This document shows positions 1 to 8,819 of a stretch of 64,000 nucleotides of DNA, piece after piece. The stretch's first letter is position 1, and each line of letters starts with the position of its first letter. The DNA comes from Thermoleptolyngbya sichuanensis A183 (GTDB lineage Bacteria > Cyanobacteriota > Cyanobacteriia > Elainellales > Elainellaceae). Where the stretch lies: the NCBI RefSeq assembly GCF_013177315.1, contig NZ_CP053661.1:3534001-3598000 (forward strand), in the 5' to 3' direction. The translations under genes and the position numbers were made by a program. The notes beneath the pieces are model-generated. The model was not told the origin of the DNA and did not search any database. It was given only the letters and a program-made list of their open reading frames with translations.

Positions 1-270
1 GACGATTAATCCACTGGGGTCGATGATCACGCCGCTGCCTGTGCCGCTGCCATTGCGACCGTTGGCGCGGATGTGAACCACAGCAGCTTCGGCATCTTGA
101 ATATTACTCCGCGACTGGGCGGCGGCCGATTGGGTGAGGGAAGTGCCGGGGGTGGTCAGGGCAAATTCGCTGACGAGCGTGGTGGCGATCGCCGTTTGCA
201 GCAGCAGCAGGCTAGAGGCAGCCAGATGAGCAAAACGAACGGGCTGGGGACGTGCAAAGGAGCGTACCAT
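1..270 (-). CDS. Secreted trypsin-like (HtrA/DegP-type) serine protease, N-terminal part
   Basis: Only the first 90 codons are inside the window; the gene continues past the left edge. The protein starts MVRSFARPQP and has a hydrophobic stretch rich in Leu and Ala at about residues 14-32, consistent with a signal peptide or anchor. It then reads NGSGTGSGVIIDPSGLIV at residues 73-90. That glycine/serine-rich strand followed by DPSGLIV is how the protease domain of HtrA and related trypsin-like proteases begins, so export and proteolysis outside the cytoplasm are likely. The ATG at 268-270 has GGAGG 10 bases upstream. The catalytic His, Asp and Ser lie outside the window, so activity cannot be judged. 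Confidence 0.7.
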   Translation of the reverse strand, partial: MVRSFARPQPVRFAHLAASSLLLLQTAIATTLVSEFALTTPGTSLTQSAAAQSRSNIQDAEAAVVHIRANGRNGSGTGSGVIIDPSGLIV

Positions 271-782
271 AGAGCATGACCTCCGTAGGGGTGTTAGGTA
301 GTTCAGTGCAATGGTCGGAGCGTGATCAGAGGGCGATCGCAGGGATGTATGCCATCGTGCGAACTTGTCAACCAGCTAGTGAAATTTGACTGAAATTTGA
401 TATGTATAAAAGCTTACGGTTTCGATTCTCGATTTCCTTCCGAAACACAATCCAGAACAAAAACCAAAGCGGTATGTTAAAGTTCTTTTTGGACTGCCAA
501 CTGGGTTCCAAAAAGAAGTATTTCTCCGGTCAGTAAGCTTATGCAGTATGCTGCTTCGAGCCGTTGCTGCTTAACCGTTGCGGCTTAATTGCAGGGGTTG
601 CTTGAAGCTGTTGTTAGTACAATAGGGCGATCGCCCCAGCCGTAGCACTCCCCTTTCCCGCACGTTTCATTGCGCTCACAGGAAAAGGGGGTTGCATAAA
701 AGTGCAAGCAGACAGGAAAAGGGGCAGGAAAAGGGAGTATTGCTCCTGCCTTCTAGCGTTTGTTTTTTATATCTTCTGTGCC
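271..782. other. Intergenic region, no gene recognised
   Basis: This stretch separates two minus-strand genes. It holds the Shine-Dalgarno of the protease gene near 280-284, a HIP1 site near 628, and a G/A-rich run near 680-740 in which AGGAAAAGGG recurs three times. No reading frame with a recognisable product and no RNA gene was seen. Confidence 0.5.
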
Positions 783-2678
783 CTAAGCCCGGCCAAGCTT
801 AGCTCGCAGCCGCGCCACCAGGCGAATCAGGTGGGTACGCGGACTGAGGTAGCGCCGCACTAGGCTGGAAACATCGAGAGAGTCGGGCGATCGCCACACG
901 TCGATCACCGCCAGACTGCCCTCCAAAAACTGCTGCCGACAGCGACTCCGCTGAATTTTGCCGCTGGAGGTGCGGGGCAAGCCGCCGGGTTTCACCAGGG
1001 CGATCGCCCCCACGTCTACAAAATGTTCCCGAAACGCCACCCACCGCACGGTTTCCACCACGTCTGGCAAACACAACCGCTGGCGGGCGCTGCGTTCTAC
1101 TTCCTGCACAATCACCAGCCGCTCTTCGCCCGCTGCGTCGCCCCCCAGTTCACCATCGATCGGCGCGGCAAAAACCGCACAACCGCCCGCACGAAACGCC
1201 GGATAGCACGATTCCACCGTCTGCTCAATGTGCTGCGGATAGTGGTTGAAACCCCACAACACCAGCACATCGTGTAGCCGTCCGGTGATGAACAGTTCCC
1301 CCGCTTGCACAAAGCCCAAGTCACCCGTCCGCAAAAAGCCGCCCTCGCCCGTGGCCAGCGTCACCCCAAACGGATTCTCTTGCTCCGGCGGATGCTGCCA
1401 ATAGCCCTTGCCGATGCCGCTCCCCGCCACCCAGATTTCGCCAATTTCCCCATCGGCGCAGGGCATCCGCGTGTCTCGATTGACGATTTCTACTCGCGTG
1501 TCTAGCCAGGGGTGTCCGCAACTGATTAAGGTCTGCGTCCGCCGTGCGCCAGGGCGGGCAAGGCCGGGACGGGCCGGTTCGCAAATCTCCACGCGGTTTT
1601 GCTCCAAGCTTTGCGTGTCCACATGCAGCATTTTGGGAGGCAAATGCTTAGCGCCGCCCGTGATGAACAGCGTCGCCTCGGCCATGCCGTAGCACGGGTA
1701 AAATGCCTCCGGGCGAAATCCACAGGGGCGAAATTTTTCGGCAAACTGGTCAAGCGTGGTCTGCCGCACGGGTTCTGCGCCGCAAAAGGCAATGTCCCAG
1801 GTGGACAGGTCGAGGCGATCGCGCTGGTTTTCGGTAACGTATCGACCCAGCAGGCCATAGGCAAAGTTGGGGCCGCCGCTGGTGGTTGCGCCGTAGCGTG
1901 CGATCGCCTCCAGCCAGCGCACGGGCTTCTGCACAAAGGCAATCGGCGACATCAGCACGCACAGCGACCCGGCATAGAGCGAGTACAAAATATTGCCAAT
2001 CAGCCCCATGTCGTGAAACAGCGGTAGCCAGCCCACGCCCACCGACGCTTCGGTATGCTGAAACGCGCCGTGGAGCATCTGCTGATTGGCCCAGAGGCAG
2101 CCGTGGGTCACCATTACGCCCTTGGGTGTGCCCGTGGAGCCAGACGTATATTGCAAAAAGGCCAGGCTGTCGGGCGATAGGTCGGGCCTGCTCCAGCCCG
2201 CTGCTGAGGCGCGACCCGTTTCATGGGTCAGCCAGCAGATCGGGTGTGCCGGGGGCAAGGCAGGGACGAGCTGGCGCTGGAGCTTGGGCAAGAGCGATCG
2301 CCCCGTCAGCACGCCCGCCGACCCCGACCCCACCAACCGCGCCGCTACGTCGGCCACCCCCTGCTGATTGCGGGGCGGATGGCAGGGGACGGGAACCACC
2401 TGCGCCGCCAGACAGCCCAAAAACGCCACGATAAATTCCAGCGCCGCCTCGTAGGAATAGACCAGCGTCAGGCGATCGCCCGGTGCAAACTGCTGCTGGA
2501 GCCAGGCCGCCATTGCGGTCGCCTGCTGGTATAACCCGGCGTAGGTCAGGTGTCCCGCTTCGGTTTCGCCATCCTGCAAAAAGATGAACGCCTGTCGGTC
2601 TGGATGAACGTGCGATCGCCGCTCCAACAACTCGACCAGGTTAGACGGTTCCGGTGTCAAATGAATAAAATCGCTCAT
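783..2678 (-). CDS. Fatty acyl-AMP ligase (FAAL), stand-alone
   Basis: 631-residue member of the acyl-adenylate-forming superfamily. The ATP-binding P-loop YTSGSTGTPKG is at residues 177-187, followed by VTHG. The N-terminal part (LTYAGLYQQA near 44, then VPVPCHPPR near 95) resembles FAALs, which make acyl-AMP and pass it to an acyl carrier protein rather than to CoA. The C-terminal lid contains PRTSSGKIQRSRC with the expected catalytic lysine. FAALs feed fatty acids into polyketide, lipopeptide, glycolipid or hydrocarbon pathways. No carrier-protein or polyketide-synthase gene adjoins it here, so partner and product are unknown. A medium-chain acyl-CoA ligase is the alternative; the insertion typical of FAALs was not verified by alignment. 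Confidence 0.85.
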   Translation of the reverse strand: MSDFIHLTPEPSNLVELLERRSHVHPDRQAFIFLQDGETEAGHLTYAGLYQQATAMAAWLQQQFAPGDRLTLVYSYEAALEFIVAFLGCLAAQVVPVPCHPPRNQQGVADVAARLVGSGSAGVLTGRSLLPKLQRQLVPALPPAHPICWLTHETGRASAAGWSRPDLSPDSLAFLQYTSGSTGTPKGVMVTHGCLWANQQMLHGAFQHTEASVGVGWLPLFHDMGLIGNILYSLYAGSLCVLMSPIAFVQKPVRWLEAIARYGATTSGGPNFAYGLLGRYVTENQRDRLDLSTWDIAFCGAEPVRQTTLDQFAEKFRPCGFRPEAFYPCYGMAEATLFITGGAKHLPPKMLHVDTQSLEQNRVEICEPARPGLARPGARRTQTLISCGHPWLDTRVEIVNRDTRMPCADGEIGEIWVAGSGIGKGYWQHPPEQENPFGVTLATGEGGFLRTGDLGFVQAGELFITGRLHDVLVLWGFNHYPQHIEQTVESCYPAFRAGGCAVFAAPIDGELGGDAAGEERLVIVQEVERSARQRLCLPDVVETVRWVAFREHFVDVGAIALVKPGGLPRTSSGKIQRSRCRQQFLEGSLAVIDVWRSPDSLDVSSLVRRYLSPRTHLIRLVARLRAKLGRA

Positions 2679-2988
2679 CTTTGGACTAGGCAGCTTTTGG
2701 ACACCCTCTGAAAGGTAGTCTGACTGGGCCAGATACTCAAGTTCTGCAGGCAGACCTGATAGAATCCAAGACTGGATGCTAGACAGAATGCAAAACGTCG
2801 TCCATCAGAGCTAATTTGTAAAGGAACCTGAAAGCCTTGTTAATCAAGGATTTCCGAGAAACCGCTTTTCCTGGGCAAACATGACCTCAAAGCCACACAT
2901 GCCAAAAGTTTCAGGCTTCTTAAGATTTGCTTCATAAATTAGCTCTCAAGACAGCACAAGACAGAGTTTTACATAAGCCATTAACCTG
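2679..2988. promoter_or_regulatory. Divergent control region between FAAL and ABC importer genes
   Basis: 310 bases between divergent genes, so it should hold promoters for both. At 2919-2937 there is CTTAAGAT, a three-base gap, then CTTCATAA. That spacing imitates the tandem 8-base PHO box of cyanobacteria, with a good first half and a weak second half. It ends about 50 bases before the importer start. Nothing else was recognised. Confidence 0.3.
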
Positions 2989-3924
2989 ATGATGACCTCC
3001 TTCAAACGCCGCTCATTGTTGTTGGGCACTTTGGCAGTGCTTTTGGTGAATGCCTGCGCGGGTAGCCCGACCGCCCAAAACCCTGAAACTGGTTCACCTG
3101 CCGGAACTGCCGCCCCCTTGGTAGTTGGCTCGATTCCCGACCAAGACCCCGAAAAGGTGCAGCGACAGGCCGAGAAGCTGGCCGCCTATCTAGAATCAAA
3201 GCTGGGCGTGCCCGTGAAGTATCAGCCCGTTACGGACTATGCGGCTGCGGTCACGGCCTTCAAGGTGGGTGATCTAGATCTGGTGTGGTTTGGTGGGCTG
3301 ACGGGTGTGCAGGCGCGGCTGCAAGTGCTGGGGGCCCAGGCGATCGCCCAGCGCGACATCGACGAACAATTCACCAGCGTCTTCATTGCCAACACCCAGA
3401 GCGGCATTGCGCCCTTTACTGACCTCAAAGACCTTAACACGCTCAAAGGGCGCACCCTCACCTTTGGCAGCGAATCTTCTACCTCTGGTCGGCTGATGCC
3501 GCAATATTTCATTCAGCAGGCAGGCATGACGTTGTCAGATTTCAAAGGGGAAGTGGGCTTTTCGGGCAATCACGATGCCACCATCAAGCTGGTGGAAGCA
3601 GGAACCTACGAAGTCGGCGCACTGAATTCTCAAGTCTGGGAATCGCGAGTGGCGGAGGGTGCAGTAGACACCAATAAGGTGCAGGTGATTTGGACCACGC
3701 CGCCCTACTACGACTATCACTGGGTGATTAGCCCAGAGGTGGAAGAGCGCTATGGCCAGGGCTTCATCCAAAAGGTACAGGCGGCATTTACGGAGCTAGA
3801 CCCGGCGAACCCAGACCAGAAAGAGGTGCTGGAGTTGTTTGGCGCGGCAAAGTTTATTCCCACAAAAAACGAGAACTACTCGCAGATTGAGTCTGTCGGT
3901 CGCCAGATTGGCAAGATTCAGTGA
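2989..3924 (+). CDS. PhnD-like solute-binding lipoprotein of an ABC importer
   Basis: 311 residues, the usual length for PhnD/PtxB-type periplasmic binding proteins. The start MMTSFKRRSLLLG is a charged n-region followed by a hydrophobic core, and VNAC at residues 20-23 looks like a lipobox with Cys23, so the mature protein is probably a lipoprotein. The body shows the family pattern: VGSIPDQDPEKVQ, then DYAAAVTAFKVGDLDLVWFG. Such proteins bind phosphonate, phosphite or similar oxyanions; a closely related cyanobacterial group is often labelled putative selenate-binding. The substrate cannot be read from sequence. The stop overlaps the ATPase start by four bases (ATGA), so the genes are translationally coupled. 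Confidence 0.85.
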   Translation: MMTSFKRRSLLLGTLAVLLVNACAGSPTAQNPETGSPAGTAAPLVVGSIPDQDPEKVQRQAEKLAAYLESKLGVPVKYQPVTDYAAAVTAFKVGDLDLVWFGGLTGVQARLQVLGAQAIAQRDIDEQFTSVFIANTQSGIAPFTDLKDLNTLKGRTLTFGSESSTSGRLMPQYFIQQAGMTLSDFKGEVGFSGNHDATIKLVEAGTYEVGALNSQVWESRVAEGAVDTNKVQVIWTTPPYYDYHWVISPEVEERYGQGFIQKVQAAFTELDPANPDQKEVLELFGAAKFIPTKNENYSQIESVGRQIGKIQ

Positions 3925-4682
3925 TGGGCCCGCCCATTTTTTACCTCAGCCAGGTGACGCGCCAGTTTCAGGGGCTCACGGCTCTGGCCGAGGTGAACCT
4001 GAGCATTGCTGCTGGGGAAAGGGTCGCGCTGATTGGCCCCAGCGGCGCGGGCAAGAGTACCCTGCTGAGTCTGCTGAACGGGACGCTGCTGCCATCGGCG
4101 GGGCAGGTGACGGTGCTGGGGCAAGACCTGCGGCGGCTGTCGCCTCGGCAGCGACGGCGGGTGCAGCGGCAAATTGGGACGGTCTATCAGCAGCATCACC
4201 TCGTCACCAATCTGTCGGTGATTCACAACGTCAATGCCGGACACCTAGGGCGCTGGTCGCTGGCCAAGGCCGCTTGGTCGCTGCTGTGGCCCCAGTCGGT
4301 AGAGATCGCTGCACGGGCGCTGGCTCAGGTTGGCATTGCCGAGAAGCTGTATGTTCGCACCGATCGGCTATCGGGCGGCGAGCAGCAGCGAGTGGCGATC
4401 GCCCGTGTGCTGGTGCAAGATCCGGTGGCCATCCTGGCAGATGAGCCGATCGCCAGCCTCGACCCGGCCCGCGCCCACGACCTGATGGCGCTGCTGTGCC
4501 GCCTGACAGAGCAGAGTGGCAAAACGCTGGTGATCAGCTTGCACGATATCGAATATGCGTTTCAGTACTGCACGCGGCTGGTGGGGCTGCGGCAGGGGCA
4601 GATTCAGTTCGACGCGCCGCCTGCCCAAGTGACGGACGCGATGATCCACGAGTTATACCGCCTAGAGCAGCCTGTCCTTTAA
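3921..4682 (+). CDS. PhnC-like ABC transporter ATP-binding protein
   Basis: 253 residues with all ABC ATPase motifs in order: Walker A GPSGAGKST near residue 40, signature LSGGEQQRVAIAR near 150, Walker B ILADEPIASLDP just after, and the switch His in LVISLHDIEYA. It resembles PhnC, the ATPase of phosphonate-type importers. It begins inside the stop of the binding-protein gene and ends 16 bases before the permease gene, so the three form one operon. It should act on the cytoplasmic face and drive uptake through the fused permease. Confidence 0.9.
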   Translation: MMGPPIFYLSQVTRQFQGLTALAEVNLSIAAGERVALIGPSGAGKSTLLSLLNGTLLPSAGQVTVLGQDLRRLSPRQRRRVQRQIGTVYQQHHLVTNLSVIHNVNAGHLGRWSLAKAAWSLLWPQSVEIAARALAQVGIAEKLYVRTDRLSGGEQQRVAIARVLVQDPVAILADEPIASLDPARAHDLMALLCRLTEQSGKTLVISLHDIEYAFQYCTRLVGLRQGQIQFDAPPAQVTDAMIHELYRLEQPVL

Positions 4683-4698
4683 CCGTTTCTGCACCCCG

Positions 4699-6453
4699 AT
4701 GCCCGCTGCACCCACTGCCCTCCCACCGCCTCCCCCCTGGCTGAACCGCCGCAACGGGTGGGGATTGGTAATGCTGGGGGCGATCGCCCTTTCGCTCTAC
4801 GCCACGGGCATCGGACGACCAGACGCGACCCTGGTCAACCCCGGCGGCTGGGGCCAGTTTGTGGAGTTTTGGGCCAGCAGCCTGCGGCCCGACCTCAGCC
4901 GCGACTTTCTAGAGGTAATTGCCAGGGCAACTTTTGTCACCTTTGCCTATGCAGTCTGCGGCACGACCCTGAGCGTGGCGCTAGGGCTGGTGGGCGGCGT
5001 GCTGTCGTCGGAAACTTGGTGGCGGACGGTGTTGCCGAGGGCGGCGGCGGGCGGCGCGTGGGCGGCTCCCCTTTGGCTGCTGATTCGCGGGCTGCTGGCG
5101 GTTCCCAGGGCGATTCATGAACTCCTCTGGGGCCTGTTTTTTTTGAATATTCTGGGGCTAAATCCGCTGGTGGCGGTGCTGGCGATCGCCCTGCCCTTTG
5201 GGGCGATCGTGTCTAAGGTATTTGCCGAAATTTTTGACGAAACGCCCCAGGAACCGCTGGAATCCCTCCTGGGCAGCGGAGTGTCGCCGCTGGCAGCGTG
5301 GCTCTACGGACTGTTGCCCCAGGCGTTTCCAGATTTGCTGTCCTACACGACCTATCGGTTCGAGTGTTCGCTGCGGTCGGCGGCGGTGCTGGGGGTGATC
5401 GGCGCGGGTGGGCTGGGCTATGAAATTTTGCTGAGCCTGCAATCGCTCCGCTATGGGCAACTCTGGACGGGGTTCTATGCGCTGGTGCTGCTGAATGGCG
5501 GGGTCGATTGGTGGAGCAGCTGGGTGCGGCGCAGGTTGGGCTTCACCAGTCGGCTAGATCTCAACGTGGCCCAAAGATCCCAAAATTCCCACGCCCCAAA
5601 GCCCAATCTGCAAACTGCCAATCCCTGGCCGCTGCGGCTATCCTGGGGGGCGATCGCCCTGTCGATTCCGCTCTGCTTTTGGGGATTGGGCATCGACTGG
5701 ACGCGGCTCTGGTCGGCCCGCACGCGACGACTCTTGGGCGACATTGCAGCGGCCGCCACGCCCCAGTGGCCCAGCCCGGCCGAATGGGCAACGCTGCTCC
5801 ACCTGTCGGGCTTGACGCTGGTGATGTCCATTCTGGCGATCGCCCTGGCCGGATTGGGCGGGGTGCTGCTGTCTTTTCCTGCGGCCCAGACCTTTCTCCT
5901 GCCCGGCGGCTGGCTGCGGCCGCTAGACGACCCCACAACGACCCAAGCCCCCCTGGCCTGGCTGCTGCTGGTGGCAACCCGTTTGCTGCTATTGCTCAGC
6001 CGCGCTGTGCCTGCCCCCATCTGGGCGCTGGTGTGTCTGTTTGTGCTATTTCCAGGCATTTTGCCGGGGGCGATCGCCCTGGGTCTGCACAATTTGGGCA
6101 TCCTGGGCCGCCTCATGGCCGAGGTCAACGAAAACTTGGACGAGCGCCCCGTGCGATCGCTCCACGCCCTGGGCGCATCCGGTGGGCAGGCAATTCTCTA
6201 CGGCGTGTTGCCCCAAAACCTGGGGCGATTTCTGGCGTATACCCTCTACCGCTGGGAGGTCTGTATGCGCGAAACCGTAATCGTTGGACTGGTGGGCGCA
6301 GGGGGGCTGGGCCGCCTCCTGACCGAGCAACTCAGCAGCTTTGACTACGGCAGGCTGGTGCTAACGCTGGGGTGCTTTGTGGCGCTCACTTTTCTGGTGG
6401 ATTTGATTAGCCAGCAGATGCGATCGGTCGTCAGCGGCAAAGGGGAGGCGTGA
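4699..6453 (+). CDS. ABC importer permease with two PhnE-like domains fused in one chain
   Basis: 584 residues, about twice the length of a single PhnE. Two homologous membrane domains are visible. The first ends in an EAA-type loop (EIFDETPQEPLESLLGSGVS near residues 175-195) and IGAGGLGYEIL. The second repeats this as VNENLDERPVRSLHALGASG and VGAGGLGRLL. One polypeptide can therefore form the whole transmembrane channel, normally a dimer of separate PhnE subunits. A charged, non-hydrophobic linker near residues 270-305 joins the halves. Third gene of the importer operon; the next gene is convergent. Confidence 0.88.
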   Translation: MPAAPTALPPPPPWLNRRNGWGLVMLGAIALSLYATGIGRPDATLVNPGGWGQFVEFWASSLRPDLSRDFLEVIARATFVTFAYAVCGTTLSVALGLVGGVLSSETWWRTVLPRAAAGGAWAAPLWLLIRGLLAVPRAIHELLWGLFFLNILGLNPLVAVLAIALPFGAIVSKVFAEIFDETPQEPLESLLGSGVSPLAAWLYGLLPQAFPDLLSYTTYRFECSLRSAAVLGVIGAGGLGYEILLSLQSLRYGQLWTGFYALVLLNGGVDWWSSWVRRRLGFTSRLDLNVAQRSQNSHAPKPNLQTANPWPLRLSWGAIALSIPLCFWGLGIDWTRLWSARTRRLLGDIAAAATPQWPSPAEWATLLHLSGLTLVMSILAIALAGLGGVLLSFPAAQTFLLPGGWLRPLDDPTTTQAPLAWLLLVATRLLLLLSRAVPAPIWALVCLFVLFPGILPGAIALGLHNLGILGRLMAEVNENLDERPVRSLHALGASGGQAILYGVLPQNLGRFLAYTLYRWEVCMRETVIVGLVGAGGLGRLLTEQLSSFDYGRLVLTLGCFVALTFLVDLISQQMRSVVSGKGEA

Positions 6454-6502
6454 TAGCTGCCGGAGTGAAGAGAGCCTTTTGTCATTCCAGGCTGCTCGCG
6501 CC

Positions 6503-7306
6503 CTATCTCTCCATCATCCCGCTTTCCATCTCTCCGTTCGAGGCGAGCAGCAGTTGCATGACGCGGCTGGCATCTTCGAGCCGCCCAGTGACACGACGGA
6601 CTGGCTCTGGCCAAACCCTGACGAGGGTGGGGGTAGCAGCCACCTGGTCTTGCTCGGCCAGCTCAGGGAACTTGTATACGTCGATGATTTTCAGCGTGTA
6701 GGGCTGCTGAATCAGGTCTTCGAGCAGGCGATGCAGGTTCGTTAAAATCGCCTCCGTCACGTCGCTGTTGCTCGACACATAGAGGCGCAGCACATAGCCC
6801 TGTTTGGAGAAATCCGGCGACTGGGCTTGCCACGATAGCCGACTCCAAGACGATGGCTGAGCCTCTGGCTGGCTGACCTGCTGAATTGTCGGAGATTCGT
6901 AGCAAATCACCAAATCGTGCGATCGCCACAGTTCGGGAAAGCGGCTCTGATAGGTCAGCAGCATCAGCGACTCGTCCAGGTTGTCGGGCGGCTGCACGGT
7001 TTGCCAGAGCAAGTCCCCAGTGCCAAAGACGGCATTCAGCACGGCCTGATGCCGCGCCACCAGGGGATACACCTCAGCGGATGTGAGGACAGACTGGTTT
7101 TCGGGCGATCGCCAGCGGTCGATGGACGCGGTGTACCACGGCACAAGGAACAGCGGCGGCTCCGACAGATCGAGCCACTCCTGAAGCGCCGCGCACAGGT
7201 GCAAATGCCAATGGCTCTGCTTGTCTGGATCGATGCAGTACACCAGGTCGCCCCCCGGCGTAAACAGGGCAATTCCCTTGTATAGCTCTGGTAACGGGGC
7301 TTTCAT
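6503..7306 (-). CDS. Protein with C-terminal KaiB-like (thioredoxin-fold) domain
   Basis: 267 residues. Residues 172-254 look like the KaiB fold also used as the sensor domain of SasA: VLRLYVSSNSDVTEA, LKIIDVYKFPELAEQD, then VAATPTLVRVWPEPVRRVTG. The VxATPTLxRxxPxPxRRxxG pattern is the most telling part. The first 150 residues (IALFTPGGDLVYCIDPD..., FLVPWYTASIDRW...) form a separate domain not recognised here. KaiB binds KaiC in the circadian oscillator. By analogy this protein may bind KaiC or another clock partner, but that is inference. No other kai gene is in the window. The gene converges on the importer operon with 49 bases between. Confidence 0.7.
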   Translation of the reverse strand: MKAPLPELYKGIALFTPGGDLVYCIDPDKQSHWHLHLCAALQEWLDLSEPPLFLVPWYTASIDRWRSPENQSVLTSAEVYPLVARHQAVLNAVFGTGDLLWQTVQPPDNLDESLMLLTYQSRFPELWRSHDLVICYESPTIQQVSQPEAQPSSWSRLSWQAQSPDFSKQGYVLRLYVSSNSDVTEAILTNLHRLLEDLIQQPYTLKIIDVYKFPELAEQDQVAATPTLVRVWPEPVRRVTGRLEDASRVMQLLLASNGEMESGMMER

Positions 7307-7439
7307 GGAAAATCAACCGCCAGGCACAGGGGTGCAGGAATGTGCAAAAACAGGAATGTGCAAAAAAGCGAGAAGGGTAGATCTTTCGCACCCGATACAG
7401 TCCGAAAAATCCACCCCAGGAACCGTTGAGCTTTGCAAC

Positions 7440-8819
7440 TTAGACGCGCCCGCGCAGAATCTGCGCCATTTCGTTGGGCTTGGGCGACATTTCCAGCGCC
7501 GTTTCTTCGGTGATCCGTCCCGCCTCATACAGCTTATAGAGGGACTGGTTCATCGTACACATGCCGTCAAAGTTGCATCGCGGAATCAGCGCTTCCACTT
7601 CGTCCAGATCGCCCTTGCGGATATAGTCGCGAATTGCGTCTGTGTTGATCAGAATATCGTGGAAGGCGGCCCGCTTGCCGTCGGTGGTGCGGCAGAGGCC
7701 CTGCGCGATGACGGCCACCAGCGATTCGGCGATCGCCACCCGCATGGGTTCCTGCTGATCCGGCGGATACAGCCCCAAAATCCGCTCGATGGTCTTCACA
7801 GCGCTGTTGGTATGCAGCGTTCCCATCACCAAGTGACCTGTTTGCGCGGCTTTCAGGGCAGTGTTCACGGTTTCAATGTCCCGCATTTCTCCCACCAGAA
7901 TCACGTCCGGATCTTCCCGCAGCGAGGCCTTCAGTGCTGCGTCAAACTTCATCGTGTGAATGCCCACTTCCCGCTGGCGGATCAGGCACTTGCGGCTTGT
8001 GTGGACAAATTCAATCGGGTCTTCAATGGTGACGATATGCTTGGGCATTTCGCTGTTCATGTAGTCCACCATCGCCGCCATCGTGGTCGATTTACCCGAC
8101 CCGGTTGGCCCTGTCACCAGGATTAGCCCCTTGTGATAGTGGCAGATTTCCTTAAACACAGGCGGCAGGTTCAACTGCTCGATGGTCAAAATCTTCAGCG
8201 GAATTAGACGCATCACCATCGCCGGCCCGCGCAGCGAATCAAAGATATTGATCCGGACGCGGGCGAAGTCGTATTGCGTTGCGCCGTCAAAGTCGAGCGT
8301 GTCCTTAAACCGCTGAATCTCGGCATCCGAGAGAATTTCTTGCAGCCAGCTAAAGAAGGTATCGAGATCGGTGACTGGATACTCGGTCATGTCGATCTCG
8401 CCCCGGTTGCGGAAGCGCGGCGTTTCGCCCACGCCCAAGTGAATATCGGAATAGCCTTTGTCGTAGGCTTCGCGAACGATTTGCGCCAGCGTCGGCTGAC
8501 CGGGTGCAGCCTTGCTGCGGGAGGTCTGCATCGGCGGCGGCGCAGCGGGACGGTGTCCCATCATGGGCGGCGGCGCGGGTGTGGGCGGTGGCTTCACCGC
8601 TGGAGCGCCCATTCCGGGCATTGCACCCGCCGAAGCAGGGTTGACGCGAGTGCCGGGTGCTGTGTTGGCCTGGGTCGATGCGAAGGTTTGCGAGGGCATT
8701 TGCTGGCTGGTTTGCCCCAGATCGCCCATCGGTGGAGCGCTGGCAGGCGGACGACCCGGCGGTGGCGGCGTGCGGGGAACGGAGTTGGGCGGAATGCTTG
8801 GGCGTTGTGCGTCTGTCAT
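7440..8819 (-). CDS. pilT: Type IV pilus retraction ATPase PilT
   Basis: 459 residues. The core from about residue 109 is a secretion-type ATPase: an N-terminal domain with SDIHLGVGETPRFRNRG, Walker A GPTGSGKST at 237-245, Walker B DPDVILVGEMRD, and the His-box region GHLVMGTLHTNSAVKTIERI. PilT hexamers sit under the inner-membrane pilus base and power retraction for twitching and phototaxis. The first ~105 residues are an added low-complexity tail rich in Pro, Ala and Met, absent from short PilT proteins and more like the longer cyanobacterial paralogues (PilT2 type). The paralogue assignment is not secure. Confidence 0.93.
   Translation of the reverse strand: MTDAQRPSIPPNSVPRTPPPPGRPPASAPPMGDLGQTSQQMPSQTFASTQANTAPGTRVNPASAGAMPGMGAPAVKPPPTPAPPPMMGHRPAAPPPMQTSRSKAAPGQPTLAQIVREAYDKGYSDIHLGVGETPRFRNRGEIDMTEYPVTDLDTFFSWLQEILSDAEIQRFKDTLDFDGATQYDFARVRINIFDSLRGPAMVMRLIPLKILTIEQLNLPPVFKEICHYHKGLILVTGPTGSGKSTTMAAMVDYMNSEMPKHIVTIEDPIEFVHTSRKCLIRQREVGIHTMKFDAALKASLREDPDVILVGEMRDIETVNTALKAAQTGHLVMGTLHTNSAVKTIERILGLYPPDQQEPMRVAIAESLVAVIAQGLCRTTDGKRAAFHDILINTDAIRDYIRKGDLDEVEALIPRCNFDGMCTMNQSLYKLYEAGRITEETALEMSPKPNEMAQILRGRV

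Noticed and set aside
2989-6453. Naming the importer as a selenate transporter
   Set aside because: Related cyanobacterial systems carry that label, but no residue in the sequence distinguishes selenate from phosphonate or phosphite. Only a generic PhnCDE-like call is supported.
7221-8126. Open plus-strand frame of about 300 codons
   Set aside because: Antisense to pilT and to the upstream end of the KaiB-like gene; composition is typical of a shadow frame.
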